Source: Hyphomicrobiales bacterium (GTDB lineage: Bacteria > Pseudomonadota > Alphaproteobacteria > Rhizobiales > UBA4765). Taken from it: a stretch of 12,412 nt of DNA. The notes under the pieces were generated by a model that saw only the letters and a list, made by a program, of their open reading frames with translations, had not been told where the DNA came from and did no database searches. Every line of letters begins with the position of its first letter. Position 1 is the first letter of the stretch. Positions 1 through 6,311 of the stretch are shown one piece after another. The translations under genes and the position numbers were made by a program. The stretch lies in contig JAIYEB010000426.1 of the NCBI GenBank assembly GCA_027487195.1, positions 1 to 12,412 on the forward strand, given 5' to 3'.

Positions 1-10
1 CACCAACCAT
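1..10 (-). CDS. 5' end of a divergent gene (three codons visible; possibly efp)
   Basis: The reverse strand reads ATG-GTT-GGT from position 10 to the window edge, preceded by GGGAGAGAG about 4 bases upstream (positions 14-22 on the plus strand). That is a strong Shine-Dalgarno at good spacing. Only M-V-G is visible, so the product cannot be read. By context it could be efp, since epmA and epmB lie divergently next to it and act on EF-P, but the third residue does not match the EF-P starts I know (MVKV-like). The identity is a guess; the start site itself is moderately supported. Confidence 0.35.
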
Positions 11-166
11 CGTCTCTCTCCCAAGGGCGAGCTCTGACGGCTCGTTCCTTATGAAAATCTCCTTATCGACTTATGGCGAAAGCGAAAGAAGAAAAGATGC
101 GGGCGCTGAATAGATTTTGAGCCAGCACGCCTTTCGCATCCACGCACCAGCGCCTATTGCCTGACC
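11..166. promoter_or_regulatory. Divergent intergenic region upstream of epmA
   Basis: This 156-bp non-coding gap separates two divergent starts. It contains a relatively AT-rich core (about 48-120) in otherwise GC-rich DNA, as expected for back-to-back promoters. I cannot assign a convincing -35/-10 pair on either strand. TAGATT at 111-116 is a possible -10 for epmA but has no good -35 partner. No clear Shine-Dalgarno precedes the epmA ATG at 167. Confidence 0.35.
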
Positions 167-1192
167 ATGCCGTTCTGGACACCTGAGATTTACGCCGCGA
201 GGCGGCCGCGCCTGTTGCGACGCGGTGCGATCCGTCGCGCGCTTTCGAGCTGGTTTGATGCGCAGGGCTTTCTCGAGGTCGAGACAGCGACGCTTGCGGT
301 TTCGCCTGGAAATGAAACCCATCTCCATGCGTTTTCAACCGAGGAGCGACGGCTCGATGGGACGCGGATTCCGCTCCACCTCGTGACGTCCCCCGAGTTT
401 CAGCTGAAGAAGCTGCTCTCGGCTGGCGAAACACGGATCGTGGAGTTCGCGCGGGTGTTTCGAAACCGCGAACAGGGACCGCTCAACGCACCTGAGTTCA
501 CGATGCTCGAATGGTATCGCGCCGGCGAGACCACAGAGAAGCTCGTTGAAGATGTGGCCACGATCATTGCGCTTTCGGCAGATGCTGCAGGCGCACGCGC
601 GTTCAGCTGGCGCGGTGTGGATTGCGATCCACGCGCGGCCCTAGAGCGGATCACGCTTTCAACCGCATTTCATCGCCATGCGGGCATCGACCTTGAGGCG
701 GTCCTTGACAACCGCGACCTGTTTGCCGCCGCGCTGCGCGCAACAGGCATTCGCACTGCACCGGATGATACCTGGTCGGATCTGTTTTCGCGTGTTGTCA
801 GCGAGCGGATCGAACCGCAGCTTGGCAATGGGCGGGTGAGCATCCTCGAGCGCTACCCGATCAGCGAAGCCGCGCTTGCCCGACCCTGCGAGGATGACCC
901 TCGCTTTGCCGACCGTTTCGAAGTGTATGCGTGCGGGATCGAGCTCGCGAATGCCTTTGGTGAACTGACGGATCCCGCAGAACAGCGCCGGCGTTTCGAG
1001 GCCGACATGGCCGAGAAGGAGCGTCTCTATGGCGAGCGCTATCCAATCGATGAGGACTTTCTCAAAGCGCTCAAATCCATGCCGGCGGCGAGCGGCATTG
1101 CGCTTGGCTTTGACCGGCTCGTCATGCTTGCAACCGGCGCTGGTTCCATCGACGAGATCAGTTTCACACCGCGCCAAAGGGCTTTGCCATGA
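167..1192 (+). CDS. epmA: EF-P--(R)-beta-lysine ligase EpmA (PoxA/GenX/YjeA)
   Basis: A 341-aa paralogue of the class II lysyl-tRNA synthetase catalytic core, without the N-terminal anticodon-binding domain. This matches EpmA (E. coli about 325 aa) and not LysRS (about 500 aa). EpmA activates (R)-beta-lysine with ATP and transfers it to the conserved lysine of elongation factor P in the cytoplasm. Visible class II signatures are motif 2 (FRNRE with R99 and E102, followed by the LNAPEFTMLEWY block) and motif 3 near the C-terminus (GIALGFDR, with G310, G314 and R317). The SPGNETHLHAF segment near residue 46 is also typical of the family. The ATG at 167 is chosen because the protein begins directly with the expected W-T-P-E region. 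Its stop overlaps the epmB start by 4 bp, so the two are translationally coupled. Identification is firm from motifs and neighbour. Confidence 0.93.
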   Translation: MPFWTPEIYAARRPRLLRRGAIRRALSSWFDAQGFLEVETATLAVSPGNETHLHAFSTEERRLDGTRIPLHLVTSPEFQLKKLLSAGETRIVEFARVFRNREQGPLNAPEFTMLEWYRAGETTEKLVEDVATIIALSADAAGARAFSWRGVDCDPRAALERITLSTAFHRHAGIDLEAVLDNRDLFAAALRATGIRTAPDDTWSDLFSRVVSERIEPQLGNGRVSILERYPISEAALARPCEDDPRFADRFEVYACGIELANAFGELTDPAEQRRRFEADMAEKERLYGERYPIDEDFLKALKSMPAASGIALGFDRLVMLATGAGSIDEISFTPRQRALP

Positions 1193-2232
1193 GCCGGTCC
1201 CGCCGTCTTCTGACAAGCCTCGAAGCCCTGCAGGACGCGCACCTGATCACGGCGCAAGAGGCCCGCGCCACAGCGGCTGTTGCCAGAACCTACGCGGTGT
1301 CGCTCACACCTCATCTCGCAGCCCTGATCAAAGCGGAAGGACCTCACGGTCCGATCGGGCGGCAGTACCTGCCAGATCCGCGTGAGGGCATAGTTCAGCC
1401 CTCTGAAAGCGCCGATCCGATCCATGATCATCCGCACACGGTCTTGCCCGGCCTGATCCATCGCTATCCGGATCGTGTGCTGTTGAAACTCGTCGAGGTT
1501 TGCCCGGTCTATTGCCGCTTTTGCTTTCGCCGCGAGATGGTCGGCCGCAAGGGCCAGGGTCTGCTGGAGCCTGATCAATTCGATGCAGTCCTCGCCTATA
1601 TTGCCGCGCACCCTGCCCTTTTTGAAGCGATCCTCAGCGGTGGCGACCCCTTCGTCCTGTCCGCTCGCAGGGTTGATGCGGTTTCGCGCGCGCTTGGTGC
1701 CATCGAGCATCTGAAGTCTCTGCGCTGGCACACGCGCGTCCCCGTTGCGGACCCTGAACGGGTGACGCGAGCCCTGGTGCGGGCGCTCAGGGCGGGCGAC
1801 GCGCGCAGGAAGGCTGTGACGGTCGTGGTCCACGTCAACCACGCCGCGGAACTGGTGCCCCCGGCTGTTGCGGCCATTGCGCGCCTTGTCGATACTGGCG
1901 TTCAGGTCCTGTCGCAATCCGTGCTGCTCAAAGGCCTGAACGACAGCGAGGAGGCGCTTGAGGCGCTGTTTCGCGCACTCACAGCTGCGCGGGTCAAACC
2001 CTACTATCTCCATCAAGGCGACCTTGCGCCCGGCACTGGACACTGGCGCACGGCGCTTGCCCGCGGGCCAGAGCTGATGGAGGCTTTGCGTGGTCGCCTG
2101 CCCGGCCACGCCCTGCCGACCCTGGTGATTGACCCACCGGGCGGGACCGGCAAACTGCCGCTTGCCACCGCCTTGTCGAGCGAGGGACTAAAACTTCGCG
2201 ATGGTCGCACCATCCCTCACCCTGATCTTTGA
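1189..2232 (+). CDS. epmB: EF-P beta-lysylation protein EpmB (lysine 2,3-aminomutase-like radical SAM enzyme)
   Basis: A 347-aa radical-SAM/PLP enzyme of the KamA family that converts (S)-alpha-lysine to (R)-beta-lysine for loading onto EF-P by EpmA. The [4Fe-4S]/SAM cysteine motif is CPVYCRFC, with C105, C109 and C112, the CxxxCxxC spacing of radical SAM enzymes. It is followed by the SGGDPF segment that contacts SAM. The PLP lysine is in PGGTGKLP near the C-terminus (K322). The length agrees with E. coli EpmB (about 342 aa) and is shorter than clostridial lysine 2,3-aminomutase (about 416 aa), which has an extra C-terminal part. The start ATG overlaps the epmA stop (ATGA at 1189-1192). The pairing with epmA makes the EF-P role, as opposed to a free aminomutase, secure. 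Confidence 0.93.
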   Translation: MSRSRRLLTSLEALQDAHLITAQEARATAAVARTYAVSLTPHLAALIKAEGPHGPIGRQYLPDPREGIVQPSESADPIHDHPHTVLPGLIHRYPDRVLLKLVEVCPVYCRFCFRREMVGRKGQGLLEPDQFDAVLAYIAAHPALFEAILSGGDPFVLSARRVDAVSRALGAIEHLKSLRWHTRVPVADPERVTRALVRALRAGDARRKAVTVVVHVNHAAELVPPAVAAIARLVDTGVQVLSQSVLLKGLNDSEEALEALFRALTAARVKPYYLHQGDLAPGTGHWRTALARGPELMEALRGRLPGHALPTLVIDPPGGTGKLPLATALSSEGLKLRDGRTIPHPDL

Positions 2233-2242
2233 AGGTCCCGCC

Positions 2243-2626
2243 ATGCAGATCAATCTTCCAGATGTGAAAGCCGAGCTTGAAGCGGCGTTTGCGGCCTATG
2301 AGGTGGCGCTGACGACCAATGATGTCCCAACCCTTGATCGGCTGTTCTGGTCTTCAGAGCATGTCATTCGCTATGGCGGGGGCGAAAATCTGTACGGCTC
2401 AGCCGAGATCGAGGCTTTTCGGGCCGCGCGCCCGTCCGCCGGCCTTCAGCGCGATCTCGAACGCACCGTGATAACGACGTTTGGTCGTGATTTCGGGACA
2501 GCCTCAACGCTGTTTCGACGCAGCTCAGCGCCAGGCAAGATCGGTCGCCAGATGCAAAGCTGGGTCCGCTTTCCCGAGGGCTGGAAGGTGGTTGCCGCGA
2601 GTGTCAGCCTGATCCCTGAGGTGTAG
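2243..2626 (+). CDS. AtzH/HpxZ-like small NTF2-fold protein (DUF3225 type)
   Basis: A 127-aa protein resembling the HpxZ/AtzH family (SnoaL/NTF2-like fold). Supporting features are the N-terminal helix region (QINLPDVKAELEAAFAAYE), the aromatic LDRLFWSSEHVIRYGGGENLYG-type segment near residues 32-53 (a family hallmark as I remember it), and the C-terminal strand WKVVAASVSLI. HpxZ is linked to oxalurate catabolism and AtzH to allophanate metabolism, normally beside amidases of those pathways; no such amidase is in the window. The ATG at 2243 has GAAGG 7 bases upstream and sits 10 bp after epmB, so it is probably co-transcribed with epmAB. An upstream in-frame start at 2201 would lie inside epmB and is less likely. 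Family membership is fairly likely; the function here is unknown. Confidence 0.75.
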   Translation: MQINLPDVKAELEAAFAAYEVALTTNDVPTLDRLFWSSEHVIRYGGGENLYGSAEIEAFRAARPSAGLQRDLERTVITTFGRDFGTASTLFRRSSAPGKIGRQMQSWVRFPEGWKVVAASVSLIPEV

Positions 2627-2640
2627 GGCCTGCGCGCTGT

Positions 2641-2668
2641 GCGTTGCCGCTGAAGGACGCTGCAACGC
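2641..2668 (+). terminator. Weak candidate transcription terminator hairpin
   Basis: GCGTTGC (2641-2647) pairs perfectly with GCAACGC (2662-2668) across a 14-nt loop, 15 bp after the stop of the AtzH-like gene. No T-run follows, so this is not a canonical intrinsic terminator. It is placed where the epmAB transcript would be expected to end. Support is limited to the 7-bp stem and the position. Confidence 0.25.
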
Positions 2669-2745
2669 TGACCTTGACCAGAAAGACAGCCAACCCGGGA
2701 TGATCCATTCTAACCGGCTTGACTCCCGCTCGGAGCCGTGGAACT

Positions 2746-2778
2746 GTTCATTTGTGAACGACGTGTTCATATTTGAAC
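2746..2778. promoter_or_regulatory. Tandem palindromic operators, GTTCA-N4-TGAAC twice
   Basis: Two perfect inverted repeats lie side by side: GTTCATTTGTGAAC (2746-2759) and GTTCATATTTGAAC (2765-2778). Both have identical 5-bp arms and 4-bp AT-rich spacers, and their centres are 19 bp apart, close to two helical turns. They lie 16-48 bp upstream of the ATG at 2794, at the head of the long catabolic operon. The size and symmetry suit a dimeric HTH regulator, and IclR-type regulators often bind paired palindromes of about 14-15 bp. The IclR protein encoded at 8095-8910 is the obvious candidate (inference). TTGACT at 2719-2724 could be a -35 element, with a poor -10 (AACTGT, 2742-2747, 17-bp spacer) running into the first palindrome, which would fit repression by occlusion. 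The promoter assignment is weak; the palindromes are certain. Confidence 0.75.
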
Positions 2779-2793
2779 AGATTGAAGCCCCGC

Positions 2794-3057
2794 ATGGATC
2801 TTTGGTCCCGCCTCAGTACCCAAAGTCTTGGCCGCGCACTCAGCCCGGCTGAGCGGGCCTTTGCCGACGCGCTTGAAGCCGTCTTCATGACCGGAACCCA
2901 TGAGTTTCCAGAGGTTGCGGCAGAGCTGACGCGCCAGAAGGTTGCTGGTCCCGTTTCCGGCCTCAGCACCTGGACCCCCGAGACGCTCGCAACCGAGCTT
3001 GCCCAACTTAACGCCGACCTTGATGAAGCGTACCGGCGCAATGGCCTTGGCGCTTGA
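2794..3057 (+). CDS. Small recombinase-like helix-turn-helix protein
   Basis: An 87-aa soluble protein with no membrane segment. The central part (FPEVAAELTRQKV, then a short loop and STWTPETLATEL) resembles the small HTH found in the accessory 'Recombinase' domain of serine recombinases, where an 'L-N-x-x-G ... W-T-x-x-x-L' pattern is typical. There is no catalytic resolvase domain, so it is not a recombinase. Similar stand-alone proteins are, from memory, found at the head of Rieske/ABC catabolic operons; their function is unknown to me. I chose the ATG at 2794 because the alternative TTG at 2773 lies inside the second palindrome. Its end overlaps the start of the ATPase gene by 17 bp, so it is the first gene of the operon. 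It could be a DNA-binding accessory regulator, but this is unproven. Confidence 0.65.
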   Translation: MDLWSRLSTQSLGRALSPAERAFADALEAVFMTGTHEFPEVAAELTRQKVAGPVSGLSTWTPETLATELAQLNADLDEAYRRNGLGA

Positions 3058-3820
3058 GTTTCAAAACGTTGGCAAGAGCTTTTCCGGCGGCAAGAACCGC
3101 CCGGACCTGAAAGCCATTGATGGCGTATCTTTCGAGGTCAGGAAAAAGGAATTCGTGGCCATCGTTGGCCCATCGGGCTGCGGCAAGTCCACAGTTCTCA
3201 ATCTCACCGCGGGGCTCGACAGGCCAACCACCGGGAGCGTGAAAGTCTCGGGCGAAACGGTGAGCGGACCCAATCCGCATGTCGGCTTCATGCTGCAGAA
3301 GGATCTGCTGCTTCCCTGGCGCACCATTCGGCGCAATGTAGAGTTTGGCCTCGAAGCGCGCCCGGTGTCGGCTGCTGAGCGCCGGGACCGCGCAACGCGC
3401 GAGCTTGCACGCTGCAAGATCTCGGACTTTGCGGGCCACTACCCGTTTCAGCTCTCAGGTGGCATGCGCCAGCGTGCGGCGCTTGCGCGAACCCTTGCGA
3501 TTGAGCCGGATATTGTGCTGCTCGATGAGCCTTTCTCCGCGCTCGATGCACAGACCAAGATGCTTTTGCAAAAGAGTTTTGGCCGCACCATTACCGAGGG
3601 TGGGATCACGACGCTCCTGATTACGCATGACCTGTCCGAAGCGGTTGCCATGGCGGACCGCATTCTCGTGATGTCAGACAGGCCCGGGCGCATCGTCGAG
3701 GAACTGATCGTCGACCTGCCCGATCGTGACAATCCGATTGCTCGGCGCGCCCATCCACGCGCCGGAAGTTTCATCAACCACCTCTACGCAAGCCTTAAAC
3801 TCGATGAAAGGGCGGCCTAG
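3041..3820 (+). CDS. ABC transporter ATP-binding protein, NitT/TauT (SsuB/TauB-like) family
   Basis: A 259-aa cytoplasmic nucleotide-binding subunit that powers import through the permease at 4948. All ATPase motifs are intact: Walker A GPSGCGKST (residues 43-51, K49), Q-loop MLQKDLLLPW (Q86), signature LSGGMRQR (138-145), Walker B IVLLDEP (D162, catalytic E163), D-loop SALD and the H-loop in ITHDLSEA (H196). The Q-loop 'DLLLPW' and overall length are typical of the nitrate/sulfonate/taurine family, which imports small anions. The start at 3041 gives the usual MALALEFQNVGKSF opening. An in-frame ATG at 3023 would add six residues. No strong Shine-Dalgarno is seen, but translation can be coupled through the overlap with the preceding gene. 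The substrate is unknown; operon context suggests an organic (perhaps aromatic) acid. Confidence 0.9.
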   Translation: MALALEFQNVGKSFSGGKNRPDLKAIDGVSFEVRKKEFVAIVGPSGCGKSTVLNLTAGLDRPTTGSVKVSGETVSGPNPHVGFMLQKDLLLPWRTIRRNVEFGLEARPVSAAERRDRATRELARCKISDFAGHYPFQLSGGMRQRAALARTLAIEPDIVLLDEPFSALDAQTKMLLQKSFGRTITEGGITTLLITHDLSEAVAMADRILVMSDRPGRIVEELIVDLPDRDNPIARRAHPRAGSFINHLYASLKLDERAA

Positions 3821-3842
3821 AACCGCCGCAGGGGAGCATCCC

Positions 3843-4838
3843 ATGACCACACTGACACGCCGCACCGCGCTTTTGGCACTTGCAGCCGCTCCGATCGCGG
3901 CCCCCGCCGTTCTGGCGCAGACGCCAGACCGGATCACCTACCTTTACCCAGCTCCCGGAAACCTTCCGGCCTTCGCGCCTTTCGCCCTTGCGCGCCAGCG
4001 CGGCTATTATCAGGCCGAAAACCTTGAAATCACCTGGCAGACTGGGCGCGGTGGCGTTGATGTTGCCACACAGCTTGCAGCGGGCAATGCAACGCTTGGC
4101 GGCGGCATTGGTGACACGTCGATCATCGTGCGGGCGCAGGATGCTCCGGTGCGCGGCGTGGCGCTTCTGGGCGGTCGGACTTTGACCCAGGTCTATGTCC
4201 GCCGCGCAGCAAACATCCGCTCGCTTGCCGAACTGAGGGGCAAGAACGTCGGCGTTCTCGCCTTCCAGGACACGACCTTCTTCAATCTCCTTGGAGTGCT
4301 TCGTGCCAACAACATGCGCCGCGAGGATGTGAATGTGCAGGCAGTCGGTGCTGCTGGCATGATCCAGCTCATGATCGCCGGAACGCTTGATGCGATCTGC
4401 GGCGTGCCGGAATGGGCGGCCTCGATCGAAGCAGCCAACGTGCCGCTTGATATGTTCAACATCGACCAGGTCTTTCCCGCCATGGCGCAGGCCATCATGG
4501 CGTCGGACCAGACCATTGCCCAGCGGCCCGAAACCATCCGGCGTTTCGTTCGCGCAACGCTGCGCGGCGTCAACGACATCAAGGCGGATCCGGCTGCGAT
4601 GGCGAGGCTCTACACGCAGGCTGTGCCGGAGCATGCCGGGCGTGAGGCTTTGATCGAGTCGATCATGCGCCGCTACGTCGACCTCGTTTACACGACGACG
4701 ACACCTGAGGCGCTTGGTCGGTTTGACGAGGCACGCATGGCGCGCGTCCAGGCATTCTACGTTGAAAACGGGATCATCCAGCGCGCTGTGCCGATCCGCG
4801 ACACGTTTACGAACGACTTCATCGGCGCGCGGAGCTAG
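3843..4838 (+). CDS. ABC transporter periplasmic substrate-binding protein (NMT1/THI5/SsuA-like)
   Basis: A 331-aa exported binding protein. The N-terminus is a signal peptide with TRRTALLALAAAP and probable cleavage after AVLA (residue 25), leaving mature protein from Q26. The twin arginine (R6-R7) in a T-R-R-T-A-L-L context allows Tat export as an alternative to Sec. The mature part has the type II periplasmic fold signs of the NMT1/SsuA group: an early Y-L-Y-P strand, the GYYQAENLEITW segment (residues about 54-65), an AAGNATLGGG phosphate/anion-loop-like segment, and LAELRGKNVGV at the domain hinge. AGGGGAG (3830-3836) precedes the ATG at good spacing. It follows the ATPase by 22 bp and belongs with it and the permease as one importer. 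The ligand cannot be read from the sequence. Confidence 0.88.
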   Translation: MTTLTRRTALLALAAAPIAAPAVLAQTPDRITYLYPAPGNLPAFAPFALARQRGYYQAENLEITWQTGRGGVDVATQLAAGNATLGGGIGDTSIIVRAQDAPVRGVALLGGRTLTQVYVRRAANIRSLAELRGKNVGVLAFQDTTFFNLLGVLRANNMRREDVNVQAVGAAGMIQLMIAGTLDAICGVPEWAASIEAANVPLDMFNIDQVFPAMAQAIMASDQTIAQRPETIRRFVRATLRGVNDIKADPAAMARLYTQAVPEHAGREALIESIMRRYVDLVYTTTTPEALGRFDEARMARVQAFYVENGIIQRAVPIRDTFTNDFIGARS

Positions 4839-4855
4839 GCCCCGTGGATCAGCAC

Positions 4856-4957
4856 ATGACCAGCGCACCAGGCCTTGCAGCGAAAGCAGGCTGGATGCTT
4901 GCGCCCGTGGCTGATCCTGCCGGCTCAAACGCGGGGGCGTTGGTTCCATGCGTGTGA
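4856..4957 (+). CDS. Possible 33-aa leader ORF overlapping the permease start
   Basis: An ATG at 4856 opens a 33-codon frame (MTSAPGLAAKAG..., ending VPCV) that stops at 4955-4957, ten bases inside the permease gene and in a different frame. Its GC-rich, Ala/Gly/Pro codon pattern looks coding-like, though short. Two readings are possible. It may be a small upstream ORF that couples translation to the permease. Alternatively it may be the true hydrophilic N-terminus of the permease, separated by a one-base indel (a real mutation or a sequencing error). A GGA seven bases upstream of the ATG is only a weak ribosome-binding site. Confidence 0.3.
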   Translation: MTSAPGLAAKAGWMLAPVADPAGSNAGALVPCV

Positions 4958-5709
4958 AGGAACTAATCGCCACTGTACTGTTTGGTCTGGCTGTTGTTGC
5001 GGCGTGGGAGTTCATCCCGCCCGCGATGGGCATCCGGCGCTTCATTTTCCCGAACTTCTCCACGACCATGGCAGAGTTCAGCCGCATGGTGTCGGCGGAA
5101 AATCTGTGGCGCCATGTGCTGTCGACCGCCACGATGACGGCGGCTGGTTTTGTTCTTGGCTCGCTACTTGGCGCGGTCGGCGGATACCTGCTTGGCCTTT
5201 CGAGTTTTGCCGAGCGGATCCTGTCGCCCTACATCCTCGGCCTTCAGATCGCACCCAAAGTCGCTTTCGCGCCGCTGTTCATCATGTGGTTCGGCTTTAC
5301 CGACTGGCCGAAGCTTCTGGTGACGGTCCTGATCGTGTTCTTTCCGATCCTGGTCAACGTTTTGCAGGCCATGAAGACGGTTGACCGGGACCAGGTCAAT
5401 CTGGCGCGCGCCTACGCCATGAGCCGCTCGCAAATCTTCTTCAAGGTCGAGATGCCGTCGACCATGCCAGCCCTGATGGCGGGCTTGAGGATCGGCGCAA
5501 CGCTTGCCGTGATCGGCGTGACGGTTGGCGAACTCGTTGGCGGCAACAGCGGCCTCGGCTTTCTCATCACCTTCGGCCAGGGCCAGGCCAACGCAGCGAT
5601 GGTGTTCAATTCCATCCTGCTTCTGACCGCCATCGGCATTGTTCTTTACGGGATCGTCTCGTTCTTCGAGGCGCGCATTCTTCACTACATTCCACGGGTT
5701 GAGCGATAG
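4948..5709 (+). CDS. ABC transporter permease, NitT/TauT (SsuC/TauC-like) family
   Basis: A 253-aa inner-membrane protein of the BPD_transp_1 family that forms the translocation channel for the ATPase at 3041 and the binding protein at 3843. About six hydrophobic segments are visible, beginning with LIATVLFGLAVVAAWEF (residues 5-21), then segments around ATMTAAGFVLGSLLGAVGGY, APLFIMWFGF, LLVTVLIVFFPILVNVL, LRIGATLAVIGVTVGEL and ILLLTAIGIVLYGIV. The cytoplasmic coupling loop is LARAYAMSRSQIFFKVEMPSTMPAL, a recognisable EAA-type motif. The length is normal for the family when starting at ATG 4948, though no strong Shine-Dalgarno precedes it and a short out-of-frame ORF overlaps the start. It ends 8 bp before the cupin gene. 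Substrate unknown. Confidence 0.9.
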   Translation: MRVKELIATVLFGLAVVAAWEFIPPAMGIRRFIFPNFSTTMAEFSRMVSAENLWRHVLSTATMTAAGFVLGSLLGAVGGYLLGLSSFAERILSPYILGLQIAPKVAFAPLFIMWFGFTDWPKLLVTVLIVFFPILVNVLQAMKTVDRDQVNLARAYAMSRSQIFFKVEMPSTMPALMAGLRIGATLAVIGVTVGELVGGNSGLGFLITFGQGQANAAMVFNSILLLTAIGIVLYGIVSFFEARILHYIPRVER

Positions 5710-5717
5710 GAGCCAAC

Positions 5718-6269
5718 ATGACCGCACACGCACAGTTTCCTGAAATTCGCCCCGACAAGGTTGAAGTCCCCGCCGGCAAGACGCTGTCGAGCTGGATGGA
5801 GGCGCGCACCGCGCGCTTTGCCACGCGCACCTATGACTGGGACGCGCTGAAGTTTCAGGCGGATTATGACCCCAAGTATCGCCGCGCCCAGATGCGCTAT
5901 GTCGGAACCGGCGGTGCCGGCGTGTCGAGCGATGAGAATGTCATCCCGGCTGAGCATTTCACGTTCTCGACCATGGTGCTGCCTGCGGGCTGCGAAGGCC
6001 CGCTCCATCTGCACACTGACGCGGAAGAAGCCTTCTTCATCCTCAAGGGCCAGAAGATCCGCTTCATCATCGAGCATGAGGGCGAGCGCTTCGAGACTGT
6101 CCTTGGCGAGCGCGACATGTTCTCGGTGCCACCCGGCCTTTATCGCGGGCTCGTGAACGAGGGCCCGGAAGAGGCGTTGATGTGCGTCCTGATCGGCAAC
6201 CCGAAGCCGGTCACGCCGACCTATCCGCCAGACCATCCGCTCGCGAGCCTGAAGCGCTCCAAGGCCTGA
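5718..6269 (+). CDS. Cupin-domain protein of a catabolic operon
   Basis: A 183-aa single-domain cupin. Cupin motif 1 is clear: GPLHLHTDAEEAFFILKG, with metal ligands H97, H99 and E104 and G111 at the expected spacing. Cupin motif 2 is PPGLYRGLVN (138-147), where the usual metal-binding histidine is replaced by R143; the P-x-G and final N are kept. So three of four canonical ligands remain, and metal binding or catalysis may be altered. Small cupins in aromatic catabolic operons include dioxygenases, isomerases and sugar- or acid-binding proteins, and I cannot choose among these. AGGAG at 5708-5712 precedes the start. It sits between the transporter and the Rieske oxygenase, 8 bp after the permease and 42 bp before the oxygenase. 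Confidence 0.82.
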   Translation: MTAHAQFPEIRPDKVEVPAGKTLSSWMEARTARFATRTYDWDALKFQADYDPKYRRAQMRYVGTGGAGVSSDENVIPAEHFTFSTMVLPAGCEGPLHLHTDAEEAFFILKGQKIRFIIEHEGERFETVLGERDMFSVPPGLYRGLVNEGPEEALMCVLIGNPKPVTPTYPPDHPLASLKRSKA

Positions 6270-6311
6270 ACGGGCGCCTGTTTCCAGCCAAGCCAGCTCC
6301 AGGGGGATCTG

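Noticed and set aside
2773..2793. TTG at 2773 as an upstream start for the small HTH protein
   Set aside because: It falls within the second palindrome, so translation from here would place the operator inside the coding region. The ATG at 2794 is simpler.
2794..3057. Mobile element or integrase signal from the recombinase-like HTH
   Set aside because: There is no catalytic resolvase or integrase domain, no flanking repeats and no att-like site. The gene is overlapped with a transporter operon.
3795..5132. A 445-codon minus-strand open frame opposite the binding protein and permease
   Set aside because: It is antisense to well-supported transporter genes, with low-complexity His/Arg-rich content and no motifs.
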